In this document: piece by piece, positions 25,105 to 32,959 of the stretch
How the letters are laid out: the number at the start of each line of letters is the position of its first letter
How positions within the stretch are numbered: position 1 is the stretch's first letter
From: Sphingobacterium hotanense
GTDB taxonomy: Bacteria > Bacteroidota > Bacteroidia > Sphingobacteriales > Sphingobacteriaceae
Direction of reading: 5' to 3'
Length of the DNA: 64,000 nucleotides
Assembly: GCF_008274825.1 (NCBI RefSeq)
Contig: NZ_CP030848.1
Span: 4,029,618 to 4,093,617 of the forward strand
Position numbers and translations under genes: made by a program
Notes under the pieces: model-generated
Seen by the model: only the letters and a program-made list of their open reading frames with translations
Database searches by the model: none
What the model was told of the DNA's origin: nothing

Positions 25105-25902
25105 CTATACTGTTACTGTTTGCGTATTTTCTTTTAACAATCCGTTCTTCTCTAAAATCTCACGTGCTAGATTCAGGTAGTTGATAGCTCCCTTACATGA
25201 GGCATCGTGCATAATCACGGATATACCGAAGCTTGGCGCTTCGCTCAGACGCGTATTGCGTTGGATAATTGTATCAAATACTAAGTCGTGGAAATGTGTT
25301 CTCACTTCTTCTACCACCTGATTTGATAATCTTAAACGAACGTCATACATCGTCAATAATATACCTTCGATTTCTAACGCGGTATTCAATCTATTTTGTA
25401 CAATTTTGATTGTATTTAATAATTTCCCTAAACCTTCTAATGCAAAGTATTCACATTGAACCGGGATAATTACCGAATTTGAAGCTGTTAATGCATTAAT
25501 TGTGATAAGCCCTAAGGATGGTGAACAATCGATGATGATAAAGTCATAGTCATCTTTCACCTCATCCAAGATACGCTTCATTTTAAACTCGCGCTCTTCT
25601 AAATTGATCATTTCAATCTCGGCACCTACCAAGTCTATGTGAGCTGGTAATAAATCTAAATTTGGAGTATCTGTATGTTGAATAGCCTCTCTAGGGTCTA
25701 AATCATTAACCAAACATTCGTAAATACTAGCTTTAATTGCACGAGGATCGAAACCAATACCAGAAGTAGAATTCGCTTGTGGATCTGCATCAACTAAAAG
25801 TGTTTTATATTCTAAAACGGATAAGCTCGCTGCAAGATTGATAGAGGTAGTGGTTTTCCCGACTCCTCCTTTTTGATTGGCTATGGCAATAATTTTTCCC
25901 AT
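25105..25902 (-). CDS. parA: Chromosome-partitioning ATPase ParA (Soj)
   Basis: A 265-residue deviant Walker ATPase that drives origin segregation with ParB. The deviant P-loop KGGVGKTTTSINLAASL is at about residues 10-26, followed by LLVDADPQANSTSGIG, the switch IIDCSPSLGLITINAL and PVQCEYFALEGL. Length matches chromosomal Soj. It is the first gene of the parA-parB-DUF5683-dapB-lepB run; a TTAATTTG sequence upstream on the minus strand is a near-match to a -7 element. Confidence 0.96.
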   Translation of the reverse strand: MGKIIAIANQKGGVGKTTTSINLAASLSVLEYKTLLVDADPQANSTSGIGFDPRAIKASIYECLVNDLDPREAIQHTDTPNLDLLPAHIDLVGAEIEMINLEEREFKMKRILDEVKDDYDFIIIDCSPSLGLITINALTASNSVIIPVQCEYFALEGLGKLLNTIKIVQNRLNTALEIEGILLTMYDVRLRLSNQVVEEVRTHFHDLVFDTIIQRNTRLSEAPSFGISVIMHDASCKGAINYLNLAREILEKNGLLKENTQTVTV

Positions 25903-25968
25903 GATGATTCCTCAGATTTTGAAACTTCGTCTACTGTGCCGTTGCAAGTTTCAATCTGCAAATTAACA

Positions 25969-25976
25969 TACCTTTG
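25969..25976 (+). promoter_or_regulatory. Possible -7 element of the flavin reductase gene
   Basis: TACCTTTG matches TAnnTTTG on the plus strand in the parA/reductase divergent region. The gene starts 143 bp downstream, so the leader would be long; no properly spaced -33 is clear. Confidence 0.35.
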
Positions 25977-26119
25977 TGATATTAGACACTTAAATGATGT
26001 TAAATTTCTTAATTTTGAAGCTATTCTCATGCACAGTATACTCAGGATGCTAAGATACAAAAAATTGAATTAGGTATCGACAACCATCTAACATGCTTTT
26101 TATAAGTAACATATAAACA

Positions 26120-26641
26120 ATGAATTTAATTATCTCTGGTACAAACCGCAAACGTTCTAACTCCTTAAGAGTCGCAAAATTCTATCAACAAGAGCTTGAG
26201 CGACGTGGTGAAGAGTTCGAAATCCTGTCGTTAGAAGACCTTCCAGATAATCTTTCTGTAACAGATCTCTATGGTCAACGCAGCGAAGAATTCGCTTCGA
26301 TTCAGGAAAAAGTGTCCGCAGCGCGCAAATTCATTTTCATTATCCCCGAATACAACGGAAGCTATCCAGGCATATTAAAACTATTCGTGGATGCCTGTTC
26401 ATTTCCAAGTTCATTTTACCATAAAAAAGCAGTACTTGTAGGGCTTTCCACCGGAAAATACGGCAATATCCGAGGTGTAGACCATTTTACAGGGGTATGC
26501 AACTACTTAAGAATGCATGTGCTTCCTTTGAAAATACATATTCCTCTGGTTCAAAACGAGTTGAATGAAGAGGGAAACATTAATGATCCCCTCACGTTAA
26601 AATTCATTGATGAACAGATGGAGGAAATAGCCAAGTTCTAA
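26120..26641 (+). CDS. NADPH-dependent FMN reductase-family oxidoreductase
   Basis: A 173-residue flavodoxin-fold protein. LIISGTNRKRSNSLRVAKFYQ gives the FMN-phosphate-binding loop and FIIPEYNGSYPGILKLFVDACS matches the PEYN-GS motif of the SsuE/ChrR/AzoR-like FMN_red family. Members reduce quinones, azo compounds or free flavin using NAD(P)H. Length is typical. It is divergent from parA and followed 76 bp later by the DUF1080 gene on the same strand. The physiological substrate cannot be told. Confidence 0.87.
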   Translation: MNLIISGTNRKRSNSLRVAKFYQQELERRGEEFEILSLEDLPDNLSVTDLYGQRSEEFASIQEKVSAARKFIFIIPEYNGSYPGILKLFVDACSFPSSFYHKKAVLVGLSTGKYGNIRGVDHFTGVCNYLRMHVLPLKIHIPLVQNELNEEGNINDPLTLKFIDEQMEEIAKF

Positions 26642-26717
26642 ATCAATTCCGATACGTCTTTCTATTGTTGATGTAATTGCCTATTTTAGAATTCGCAGTA
26701 TCACATCAACAATTCCT

Positions 26718-27398
26718 ATGCACAAACTTTTAAGCATATCCGCGCTCTTATTGGTTGTTTCCGCTTGCACAAATCCCAATAGCGAGGAGCACATATTCAA
26801 CGGTAAAAACCTAGACGGTTTCCATATTTACAATCAAGGAAAAACGAACTCCAAATGGAAGGTTAGCGATGGCGCTATCCTATGCGACCCTAAATCTGAC
26901 GGTATCTTTGGGGACCTTGTGACCGATCAAGAATTTGAAAATTTCGAACTCAGCTTTGAGTGGTGGGTGAAAAAAGGCGGCAATAGCGGCGTGTTCATCA
27001 ATGTGAAAGAAGATACAGCTTATGCTGCTACCTTTGCGACAGGATTGGAGATGCAGCTTTTAGATAATGCAAATGCTGAACATCGACATCAAATCGACTC
27101 CACGCATTGGGCCGGATGCCTGTATAGCGTCGAATGCAACTCACAAAACTCAAAGCCTAAGCCCTATGGCGAATGGAACACAGCCAAAATTATCCAGAAC
27201 AAGGGTATTGTGAGCTTTTGGCTCAATGATAAGCTAACCTTTCAAGATGATATCAACAGCGCTGCTTTCGCGAAGAAAGTTGCGAACAGCAATATGAAAA
27301 ATTACCCGGCGTTCAACACGTTCAAAAAAGGAAAAATTGCTTTTCAGAACCATACCGATTCTGTAGGATTCAGGAATATTCGCATTAAATCGTTGTAA
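26718..27398 (+). CDS. DUF1080 lipoprotein (3-keto-disaccharide hydrolase-like)
   Basis: A 226-residue exported lipoprotein, lipobox VSAC (Cys17). The mature part is a concanavalin-like jelly roll of the DUF1080 family: IFNGKNLDGFHIY, WKVSDGAILCD, FENFELSFEWWVKKGGNSGVFI, EMQLLDN, and the closing FKKGKIAFQNHTDSVGFRNIRIK. Members of this family have been linked to hydrolysis of 3-keto-glycosides and are often paired with xylose-isomerase-like TIM barrels such as the gene at 8357-9226, which is however far away here. Substrate unknown. Confidence 0.88.
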   Translation: MHKLLSISALLLVVSACTNPNSEEHIFNGKNLDGFHIYNQGKTNSKWKVSDGAILCDPKSDGIFGDLVTDQEFENFELSFEWWVKKGGNSGVFINVKEDTAYAATFATGLEMQLLDNANAEHRHQIDSTHWAGCLYSVECNSQNSKPKPYGEWNTAKIIQNKGIVSFWLNDKLTFQDDINSAAFAKKVANSNMKNYPAFNTFKKGKIAFQNHTDSVGFRNIRIKSL

Positions 27399-27620
27399 AC
27401 ATTCGCTCCATTTTTCGCGGGTCAGACAAATTTTAAAACCAAATACTATTAGGACGATCGTAGCGTTCTACAGGTAGGACAAGAAATTACAGCTACTTCG
27501 GTAAAATATAATCGAAATGTCATAAATAGATTCGGTATCTAATTTATTTATAATGATTCTAAATAAGCTGTATATTTATATCCACGAAGGACGAAAAACT
27601 TCATTTTCATACAAAGTCCT

Positions 27621-27653
27621 GTTTACCCGCATAAGATAGGTATGCGGGTAAAC
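27621..27653. promoter_or_regulatory. Perfect hairpin overlapping the 5' end of the small gene
   Basis: GTTTACCCGCATA and TATGCGGGTAAAC are perfect 13-bp arms around the 7-nt loop AGATAGG. The right arm contains the ATG at 27642. No T tail follows, so a regulatory stem is more likely than a terminator. Confidence 0.5.
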
Positions 27654-27695
27654 CAGGCACAAGAAGAATCCTCAAGATATAAATTCGAAAACTCT

Positions 27696-28022
27696 ATGGC
27701 CTGCAACAGACCAACTATACTTGCCCGAAACGAACTAGGATTTATTAGTATACCTGATGGCTCCAATTTGATCCACCTCTGCTTTAACAATCTCCATATA
27801 AACTTCTCCGCCGACGAATTTATTGCGTTCCGAAGAATTGTGAAAGATCTGCTTCAGGAAGATTGTCGAATCCCTTTCCCCGACGGAACCATGCGCGTCT
27901 TATTAAACACGCCCTATGAGGGATTAAATTTCTCGTTCAACAACTTGGAACTAAATCAACTTGCCAGCACGCTCGATGAAGCATACTATATGCGGATGAT
28001 TTATTCATACATGAACGACTAG
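27696..28022 (+). CDS. Small conserved-type cytosolic protein of unknown function
   Basis: About 108 residues, no recognised domain. The sequence from MACNRPTILARNELGF onward alternates short hydrophobic strands and helices (IHLCFNNLHINFSADEFIAFRRIV), reminiscent of small Bacteroidota DUF proteins, but I cannot name a family. The frame is open from an ATG at 27642, which lies inside the arm of a perfect hairpin; the ATG at 27696 is therefore preferred, though the longer form (126 residues) is possible. The stop codon TAG (28020-28022) is part of the 8-bp target duplicated by the insertion sequence just downstream, so the protein is left intact. Confidence 0.6.
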   Translation: MACNRPTILARNELGFISIPDGSNLIHLCFNNLHINFSADEFIAFRRIVKDLLQEDCRIPFPDGTMRVLLNTPYEGLNFSFNNLELNQLASTLDEAYYMRMIYSYMND

Positions 28023-28023
28023 G
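28016..28023. repeat. Left 8-bp target-site duplication of the ISL3 element
   Basis: CGACTAGG, identical to 29445-29452, immediately outside the left inverted repeat. Confidence 0.85.
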
Positions 28024-28091
28024 GGATCATGTACAAAAGTTGTGGAGGGGATAAAAAATAATTAGATATTTGTGCTTTGATATTTATACAG

Positions 28092-28457
28092 ATGCACGAA
28101 TCTTTCAACGCGTTAATGCCCTTAATTATTCCCGAAGGAGTTTCCGATTATTTTGAGATGACCCACTATTCCAAAGAAGAAAAAAGACTGGATATCTTTC
28201 TGGAGGAACTCAATAATAGACCTGAAGAATATCAAGGCCAGAAGTTGATTTCCAAGGGGTTTTTCGAACCCGTTACCCTTCAAGATTTTCCTATCCGTGG
28301 CATGCAGGTCTATCTTCATGTCAAGCGCCGCAGGTGGCTCAATCAGGATACCGATAAAGTAGTCTACAGAAATTGGGAACTAGTAGCCAAAGGGACGCGC
28401 ATCACACAGGATTTCGCAGCTTTTTTAAAAGGTATCAGCGGACAACCAGGCTCATAG
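28092..28457 (+). CDS. ISL3/ISAon1-type transposase, N-terminal region (orfA)
   Basis: About 121 residues from ATG 28092 (MHESFNALMPLIIPEG); a TTG 15 bp upstream is less likely. It matches the short N-terminal ORF of ISAon1-like elements: FEMTHYSKEEKRLDIFLEE and LQDFPIRGMQVYLHVKRRRW, with VKRRRWLN a likely DNA-binding basic patch. It ends at TAG 28455-28457, past the point (28429) where the catalytic frame opens in the +1 direction. A run TTTTTTAAAA (28421-28430) lies at the junction. Confidence 0.85.
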   Translation: MHESFNALMPLIIPEGVSDYFEMTHYSKEEKRLDIFLEELNNRPEEYQGQKLISKGFFEPVTLQDFPIRGMQVYLHVKRRRWLNQDTDKVVYRNWELVAKGTRITQDFAAFLKGISGQPGS

Positions 28458-29421
28458 CATTCAGACCATCAGTTCATTCTATGGGATATCAGCCAGTAAA
28501 CTAAGGAGATACTACCGCAATAAACTGAGCGGTTTCCAGGATTGGGAGCATCGCGAAAATGCGCGAGATGGATTGATCTTCCCACAGAATGTCAGCGGCC
28601 ATCTTTCTATTGACGAGACCTGCCTATCCCATGGCGAGCTCTATACCGTTGTCACCAATAAAGAAGCACGGGGCAAAAAAGGGACTATTGTAGCCATACT
28701 GAACGGGACAAAATCAGAGAACATTATCCCGATCCTTCAAAAGATCCCACAGAGATTACGAAATAAAGTTCAAGAGATAACGCTTGATCTAGCCGGTAAT
28801 ATGGGATTGATAGCCAAAAGATGCTTTCCCAATGCTGTTCAGGTAATAGACCGTTTCCATGTTCAGCAACTTGCTACCGAAGCGCTTCAGGAAATAAGGA
28901 TAAAGCACCGCTGGCAGGCCATTGACGATGAAAATCAGGCAATTGACCAAGCACGAAAGAATAAGGAAACCTATTTTCCGGAAGTCCTATCCAACAGTGA
29001 AACCATCAAACAGTTACTTGCAAGAAGCCGATACCTGCTTTATAAAAGTGAACATAAATGGACTTACGAGCAAAGAGAAAGGGCTGCTGTACTCTTTGAG
29101 CGATATCCTGATATTGAAAAGGCGTACAGGCTATCCCAAGAACTCTCTTGGATATTCAACACCACCATAGATAAGATCTACGCCTTTACAAGGTTGGCAA
29201 AATGGGCGGATAAAGTGGAACAGGCTGGCTTCAAGTCATTCAACACCGTCTCCAGAACCATAAATATCCATCACAAAAAAATATTGAACTACTTCGACAA
29301 CAAGAGTACAAATGCTTCAGCAGAATCTTTCAATGCAAAGATAAAAGCTTTCAGAAGTCAGTTTAGAGGTGTAGGTGACATCAATTTCTTCCTGTTCAGA
29401 TTGACCAAATTATTTGCGTAG
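28429..29421 (+). CDS. ISL3/ISAon1-type transposase, catalytic part (orfB)
   Basis: Frame open from 28429 (after TAA 28426-28428) to the stop at 29419-29421. There is no ATG near its beginning; the first near-cognate start is TTG at 28573, but the sequence upstream (SSFYGISASKLRRYYRNKLS) looks like genuine helix-turn-helix coding. The DDE transposase core shows LSIDETCLSHGELYTVV, ITLDLAGNMGLIAKRCFPNA, VIDRFHVQQLATEALQEIR and the C-terminal STNASAESFNAKIKAFRSQFRG. The missing start suggests expression as a fusion with orfA by frameshifting or slippage at the T6A4 run. No internal stop is seen, so the element may be active. Confidence 0.85.
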   Translation, partial: KVSADNQAHSIQTISSFYGISASKLRRYYRNKLSGFQDWEHRENARDGLIFPQNVSGHLSIDETCLSHGELYTVVTNKEARGKKGTIVAILNGTKSENIIPILQKIPQRLRNKVQEITLDLAGNMGLIAKRCFPNAVQVIDRFHVQQLATEALQEIRIKHRWQAIDDENQAIDQARKNKETYFPEVLSNSETIKQLLARSRYLLYKSEHKWTYEQRERAAVLFERYPDIEKAYRLSQELSWIFNTTIDKIYAFTRLAKWADKVEQAGFKSFNTVSRTINIHHKKILNYFDNKSTNASAESFNAKIKAFRSQFRGVGDINFFLFRLTKLFA

Positions 29422-29444
29422 TCCACAGGTTTTGAAACTGATCC

Positions 29445-29452
29445 CGACTAGG
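29445..29452. repeat. Right 8-bp target-site duplication of the ISL3 element
   Basis: CGACTAGG, identical to 28016-28023. Confidence 0.85.
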
Positions 29453-29486
29453 ACGAAATCAACGATTTTCTGATAATAAAAGGAAT

Positions 29487-29517
29487 AAAAAAAGCATCAA
29501 TTTCTTGATGCTTTTTT
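29487..29517 (-). terminator. Terminator of the tRNA-Val operon
   Basis: AAAAAAGCATCAA and TTGATGCTTTTTT form a strong stem with a 4-nt loop. Read on the minus strand it follows the second tRNA by 2 nt and ends in a T run. Confidence 0.8.
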
Positions 29518-29518
29518 G

Positions 29519-29593
29519 TGGAGGCTACTGGATTCGAACCAGTGACCCTCTGCTTGTAAGGCAGATGCTCTGAACCAGCTGAGCTAAGCCTCC
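29519..29593 (-). tRNA. tRNA-Val (anticodon UAC), second copy
   Basis: Minus-strand cloverleaf with acceptor stem GGAGGCT/AGCCTCC, D arm TTAGCTCAGCTGGTT, anticodon arm TCTGC-CTTACAA-GCAGA with anticodon TAC, and T arm with GGTTCGAATCC. CCA is not encoded. It is the same as its neighbour except for the acceptor stem. Confidence 0.95.
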
Positions 29594-29605
29594 TTTTTAT
29601 TTTTG

Positions 29606-29680
29606 TGGAGAATACTGGATTCGAACCAGTGACCCTCTGCTTGTAAGGCAGATGCTCTGAACCAGCTGAGCTAATTCTCC
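29606..29680 (-). tRNA. tRNA-Val (anticodon UAC), first copy
   Basis: Minus-strand cloverleaf with acceptor stem GGAGAAT/ATTCTCC and otherwise the same body as the copy at 29519-29593: anticodon loop CTTACAA, T loop GGTTCGAATCC. CCA is not encoded. 12 nt separate the two genes. Confidence 0.95.
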
Positions 29681-30038
29681 TTTTCCGTCTTGCGGTGTGC
29701 AAATATAGGTCTAAAAATTGATTTGCAAAATTATTTCAGAAGATTTTTATTAAAAAATCAGCAATTTATTCAAACCCAAATAGATAAAATTACTTGATTC
29801 TACATCCGAGAGCTACGCAAAACCCAAACTCCGCAATATCGCACCTTAAATTTTATGGATAATATCAAAGACAAACGATATCACTGGAACAATCCGGCAA
29901 CCCCTATTATATCCATGCCCCCCAAAACAGTCTCCATGAATCAATAATTCGAAACCAAAAAACCTATTTTAAGAATGCAGAAAGACTTGCTACCCGCGTT
30001 ATGCGGACTGCATCAAATAAAGACAAGCGAATGATTAA
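29681..30038. other. Intergenic region upstream of the tRNA operon
   Basis: 358 bp. It contains the tRNA promoter (29700-29729). The rest is AT-rich and I see no further gene, repeat or terminator. Confidence 0.5.
29700..29729 (-). promoter_or_regulatory. Promoter of the tRNA-Val operon
   Basis: On the minus strand, TTTG (29729-29726) and TATATTTG (29707-29700) separated by 18 nt match the Bacteroidota -33/-7 consensus TTTG and TAnnTTTG. The first tRNA starts about 20 nt downstream of the -7 element. Confidence 0.65.
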
Positions 30039-32024
30039 TTAATCGTAGAATTTCCAGGAAACCCCAAAACGAAGGAATGCCGGATTCATTGGATAACGAC
30101 GAACGGTGTAGTATCCTTTCGGATAAACATGTTGGTTCGCAAAATTATAACTCAAGAATAAGTTTACACGATCAATATTAGCGGTAAGCCAAAAATCAAC
30201 AATAGGATACGTCGAGAAATTGATTCCTAGATTATCATTGTAGAACTGTCCCGCATTAATCGCGTAAGAAGGTGTACGGAAAGGTGTATTAAAGCGAACA
30301 TCAGCACCGATCCGGAAGTCCATCACCTTGTACAAAATATTTGCGTAGTAGAGGCTATGGAAAGTATACAACTCCGGTGTAGCCAACACATCCATTGCGT
30401 CCGACTTCTGATAAACCACCATATTATCAAAATGGAATTTACGGAATTTGAAATTCTGACCTACTGTAAGTTTCAAAAGGTTTAGATTACCAGCCTGTGT
30501 TGGAGTAATCGCTCGTGAGATGACCTGATTAGTTGCCGGGTCGATACTCTCGGTGAAGTATGTATAATTATTGATCAGGAAGTATTCTAACTTACCACTG
30601 AAGCCAATCTTCTTATTCGCATAAGAGAAGTTCAGATTCTGCGTTTTTACCTTATCTAAGCCAAGATCTGCCCAAGAGTGGTACGTCAGGTTAGCCGTCT
30701 CATAAATCATCGCTGGAGACTGATTTTGTGTATAAGCGCCAATACGCAAATTCCCGATCGCATCATTCACATGTACGTCTGCGTAAGCCTCATATAGGAA
30801 GTCGCCAAAGTTTCGACCCAAGAGGATCTGCTTAGCAGCAAAATTGACATCGACCTTGTCACTGAACTTATAACCGATGTTTCCTTTCACCATACTATTT
30901 TGATACATCTGAGTAAGTACACTATCCGCATACCAGATCAAATCGTTCTGGAATCCCAATTCCACCCGTGCTTCGTTTTTCAACGTTTTACCACGAAGGA
31001 AGAAGCTATAGGTAAAATCATTGGAGATCGTCGTAATTTTCGTCGTGTCATGCACTTCAACGAAACTCGCCAGCGGGAAAGCATTATTCCCATCCGCTTC
31101 GTTCTTGAAGAATAAGAATTTCTGTTGCCTGATACTGGAGTTATGCGCGATCAAATTCGTCGGATGAATTTCCGCATCCGGCGCACCCTTATTCACGGTA
31201 TCCAAACGACCCATGTAGTAAGACTGACGCAGGAAAAAGCCCAAATCTTTCCACTTATTGTAAGGGCGGTCTTTTTGCTGACCATTCAATCGAACAGGAT
31301 AACGTGCCGGATTTCCTGAACTTTCCGTATTATCCCGAAACAAAGTATCGTTCAATACCGAGCCGTTCTCCGTTGCGTCGACCGTATTAAAAGTAAAGTT
31401 CGTCAGTAAGTTATAGCGCTTGCTTGGCGACTCATACCAAGAGAAGATAGCTCCTTTCCGATCGCTATACTCTTGATTTTTGTAATAACCATCGGTATTG
31501 CTCGCGTGGTACTCCGCTCCAATATTGAGATTTGGATTAATGTTCTGTGCTATCCGGGCCTTAAATACCTGATCGTCAAAGAAAAATCCGACAGCATAGA
31601 GTTCTGAGAACCGCGCTCTCGCACGAAAGTACTCCACAGAATCAGGATGAAGAATATAGCGTTCTAACGCACTATATCCAGACTGAAAACCAATATTCTT
31701 ATTCGCATTGAACAGGAGGTCGCGTGTCGCTAAACCATAGGAACCCAGGTTGATACTCGGATTCCAAGGCAGATTCTGCTTATTATAATATTGAAAATTA
31801 ACATGAGAAGTATCTAACTGGTAGGTCTTAGTGAAACGCTTCATCGTCGCCAGATTCGTATAGCGGACGTATTTAGCGGTAAAAACTACGGAATCTTTCT
31901 TGTTATCTTCTTTGGCTCGCGCTGAATCGAGCGCCGAACTGAATTCATCTTCCACCTGCGCATATAGCTTCGGTGTAAGTGCAAACAAGACCAATATTAA
32001 TAACAACCTACTCAGTACACTCAT
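30039..32024 (-). CDS. Putative beta-barrel porin (Porin_10-type)
   Basis: A 661-residue outer-membrane protein of the Bacteroidota 'putative porin' family. The signal peptide is LLLILVLFALTPKLYAQ; then come an acidic stretch, a conserved N-terminal region (RYTNLATMKRFTKTYQLDTSHVNFQYYN, quoted from two pieces: RYTNLATMKRF, LDTSHVNFQYYN) and alternating amphipathic strands rich in Tyr, Phe and Asn ending in FGVSWKFYD with an aromatic terminus-type strand. Substrate unknown. It lies 49 bp downstream of the purine nucleoside phosphorylase gene on the same strand. Confidence 0.82.
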   Translation of the reverse strand: MSVLSRLLLILVLFALTPKLYAQVEDEFSSALDSARAKEDNKKDSVVFTAKYVRYTNLATMKRFTKTYQLDTSHVNFQYYNKQNLPWNPSINLGSYGLATRDLLFNANKNIGFQSGYSALERYILHPDSVEYFRARARFSELYAVGFFFDDQVFKARIAQNINPNLNIGAEYHASNTDGYYKNQEYSDRKGAIFSWYESPSKRYNLLTNFTFNTVDATENGSVLNDTLFRDNTESSGNPARYPVRLNGQQKDRPYNKWKDLGFFLRQSYYMGRLDTVNKGAPDAEIHPTNLIAHNSSIRQQKFLFFKNEADGNNAFPLASFVEVHDTTKITTISNDFTYSFFLRGKTLKNEARVELGFQNDLIWYADSVLTQMYQNSMVKGNIGYKFSDKVDVNFAAKQILLGRNFGDFLYEAYADVHVNDAIGNLRIGAYTQNQSPAMIYETANLTYHSWADLGLDKVKTQNLNFSYANKKIGFSGKLEYFLINNYTYFTESIDPATNQVISRAITPTQAGNLNLLKLTVGQNFKFRKFHFDNMVVYQKSDAMDVLATPELYTFHSLYYANILYKVMDFRIGADVRFNTPFRTPSYAINAGQFYNDNLGINFSTYPIVDFWLTANIDRVNLFLSYNFANQHVYPKGYYTVRRYPMNPAFLRFGVSWKFYD

Positions 32025-32073
32025 GTAAGGATCTCTAAATAAACGCCCTCAAAAATAGGGCAAAAATCCAAGA

Positions 32074-32889
32074 TTATTGCAATGCAATCAATTCTTTTAA
32101 AATACTTGTCATCTTCGGCTCTGCCTCGGTCGCCACTTCCACAATCTCTTTTAACGAAACTGGTTTTAAATCACTGTGGAAACCTTCGTCGGTAATCACC
32201 GAAATGGCAAAGACAGGAAGGCTCATATGATTGGCAACAATCACCTCAGGTACTGTACTCATCCCCACAATATCCCCACCGATTATACGCATGTAACGAT
32301 ATTCCGCTCTAGTCTCCAAGTTTGGACCTGGTGCAGAGACATACACAACCTCATGTGCTGTCACGCCTAACTTATTCGCAATCTCCATCCCCTGCTTGAT
32401 CATTCCTTTATCATAAGGTTGACTCATATCCGGGAAACGCGGCCCCAGATCTTCATCGTTCGATCCTCGCAAGGGGTTGTCCGGTAGTAAATTGATATGA
32501 TCTTCGATTATACCGATATCACCCTTTTTGATCGCTGGATTCAAAGAGCCCGATGCATTCGAAACAAACAGCTTACTGATCCCCAAAGCCTTCATTACAC
32601 GCACCGGAAAAGTAATTTCCTGCATATTATAGCCTTCATAATAATGTAGGCGACCTTGCATCGCTACGACACGGCGACCATTCAGGGTGCCAAAAATTAA
32701 CTTGCCCGTATGAAATTCGACTGTAGATATAGGAAAATTGGGAATATTAGAATACATCATCTGATGTTCAACCTCGATCTCATTGACCAGCTTGCCTAGA
32801 CCTGTGCCTAATATAATTCCAAATTCAGGAGCGAAATCGCCGATTTTACGGCGTATAGAGTGGATAGATTCGTCGATTAAATGATACAT
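32074..32889 (-). CDS. Purine nucleoside phosphorylase (trimeric class)
   Basis: A 271-residue enzyme that splits inosine and guanosine with phosphate, for purine salvage. Typical motifs are IILGTGLGKLVNEIE (phosphate loop), MQGRLHYYEGY, KLFVSNASGSLNPAIKKGDI, YVSAPGPNLETRAEYRYMR and GMSTVPEVIVANHM. The length fits the low-molecular-mass trimeric class. The start codon lies at the foot of an inverted repeat formed by TGTGTGCAAAA and TTTTTGCACACA (32889-32940). Together with the porin gene it forms the tail of the minus-strand block. Confidence 0.93.
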   Translation of the reverse strand: MYHLIDESIHSIRRKIGDFAPEFGIILGTGLGKLVNEIEVEHQMMYSNIPNFPISTVEFHTGKLIFGTLNGRRVVAMQGRLHYYEGYNMQEITFPVRVMKALGISKLFVSNASGSLNPAIKKGDIGIIEDHINLLPDNPLRGSNDEDLGPRFPDMSQPYDKGMIKQGMEIANKLGVTAHEVVYVSAPGPNLETRAEYRYMRIIGGDIVGMSTVPEVIVANHMSLPVFAISVITDEGFHSDLKPVSLKEIVEVATEAEPKMTSILKELIALQ

Positions 32890-32940
32890 GTGTGCAAAAT
32901 ATACTTAGTAGCCAAAACTACTGGATTTTTTTTGCACACA
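32889..32940 (-). promoter_or_regulatory. Inverted repeat at the start of the nucleoside phosphorylase gene
   Basis: TGTGTGCAAAA (32889-32899) pairs with TTTTTGCACACA (32929-32940), with a smaller inner stem AGTAG/CTACT. On the minus strand the last base of the stem is the A of the start ATG. It could act as a terminator-antiterminator or translational switch. Confidence 0.4.
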
Positions 32941-32959
32941 CAAATCATTCAAGCAGGCA

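Larger units (their letters stand above)
28024..29444 (+). mobile_element. Complete ISL3-family insertion sequence (ISAon1-like), 1421 bp
   Basis: Bounded by imperfect 24-bp terminal inverted repeats: left 28024-28047 begins GGATCATGTACAAAAG and right 29421-29444, read inverted, begins GGATCAGTTTCAAAAC; both continue to a shared TGTGGA. They are flanked by the 8-bp direct repeat CGACTAGG, the duplication length expected for ISL3. It carries two overlapping frames for the transposase N-terminal region and its catalytic part. Boundaries are read directly from sequence; the family name is recognition from protein sequence. Confidence 0.88.

Noticed and set aside
24180..26119. parS centromere site near parAB
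   Set aside because: I looked for TGTTTCACGTGAAACA-like sequences; the CACGTG noticed at 25161-25166 in parA has no palindromic flanks.
29448..29702. An open minus-strand frame of 84 codons across the tRNA region
   Set aside because: It lies on the two tRNA-Val genes; its repeated peptide is the translation of the tRNA bodies.
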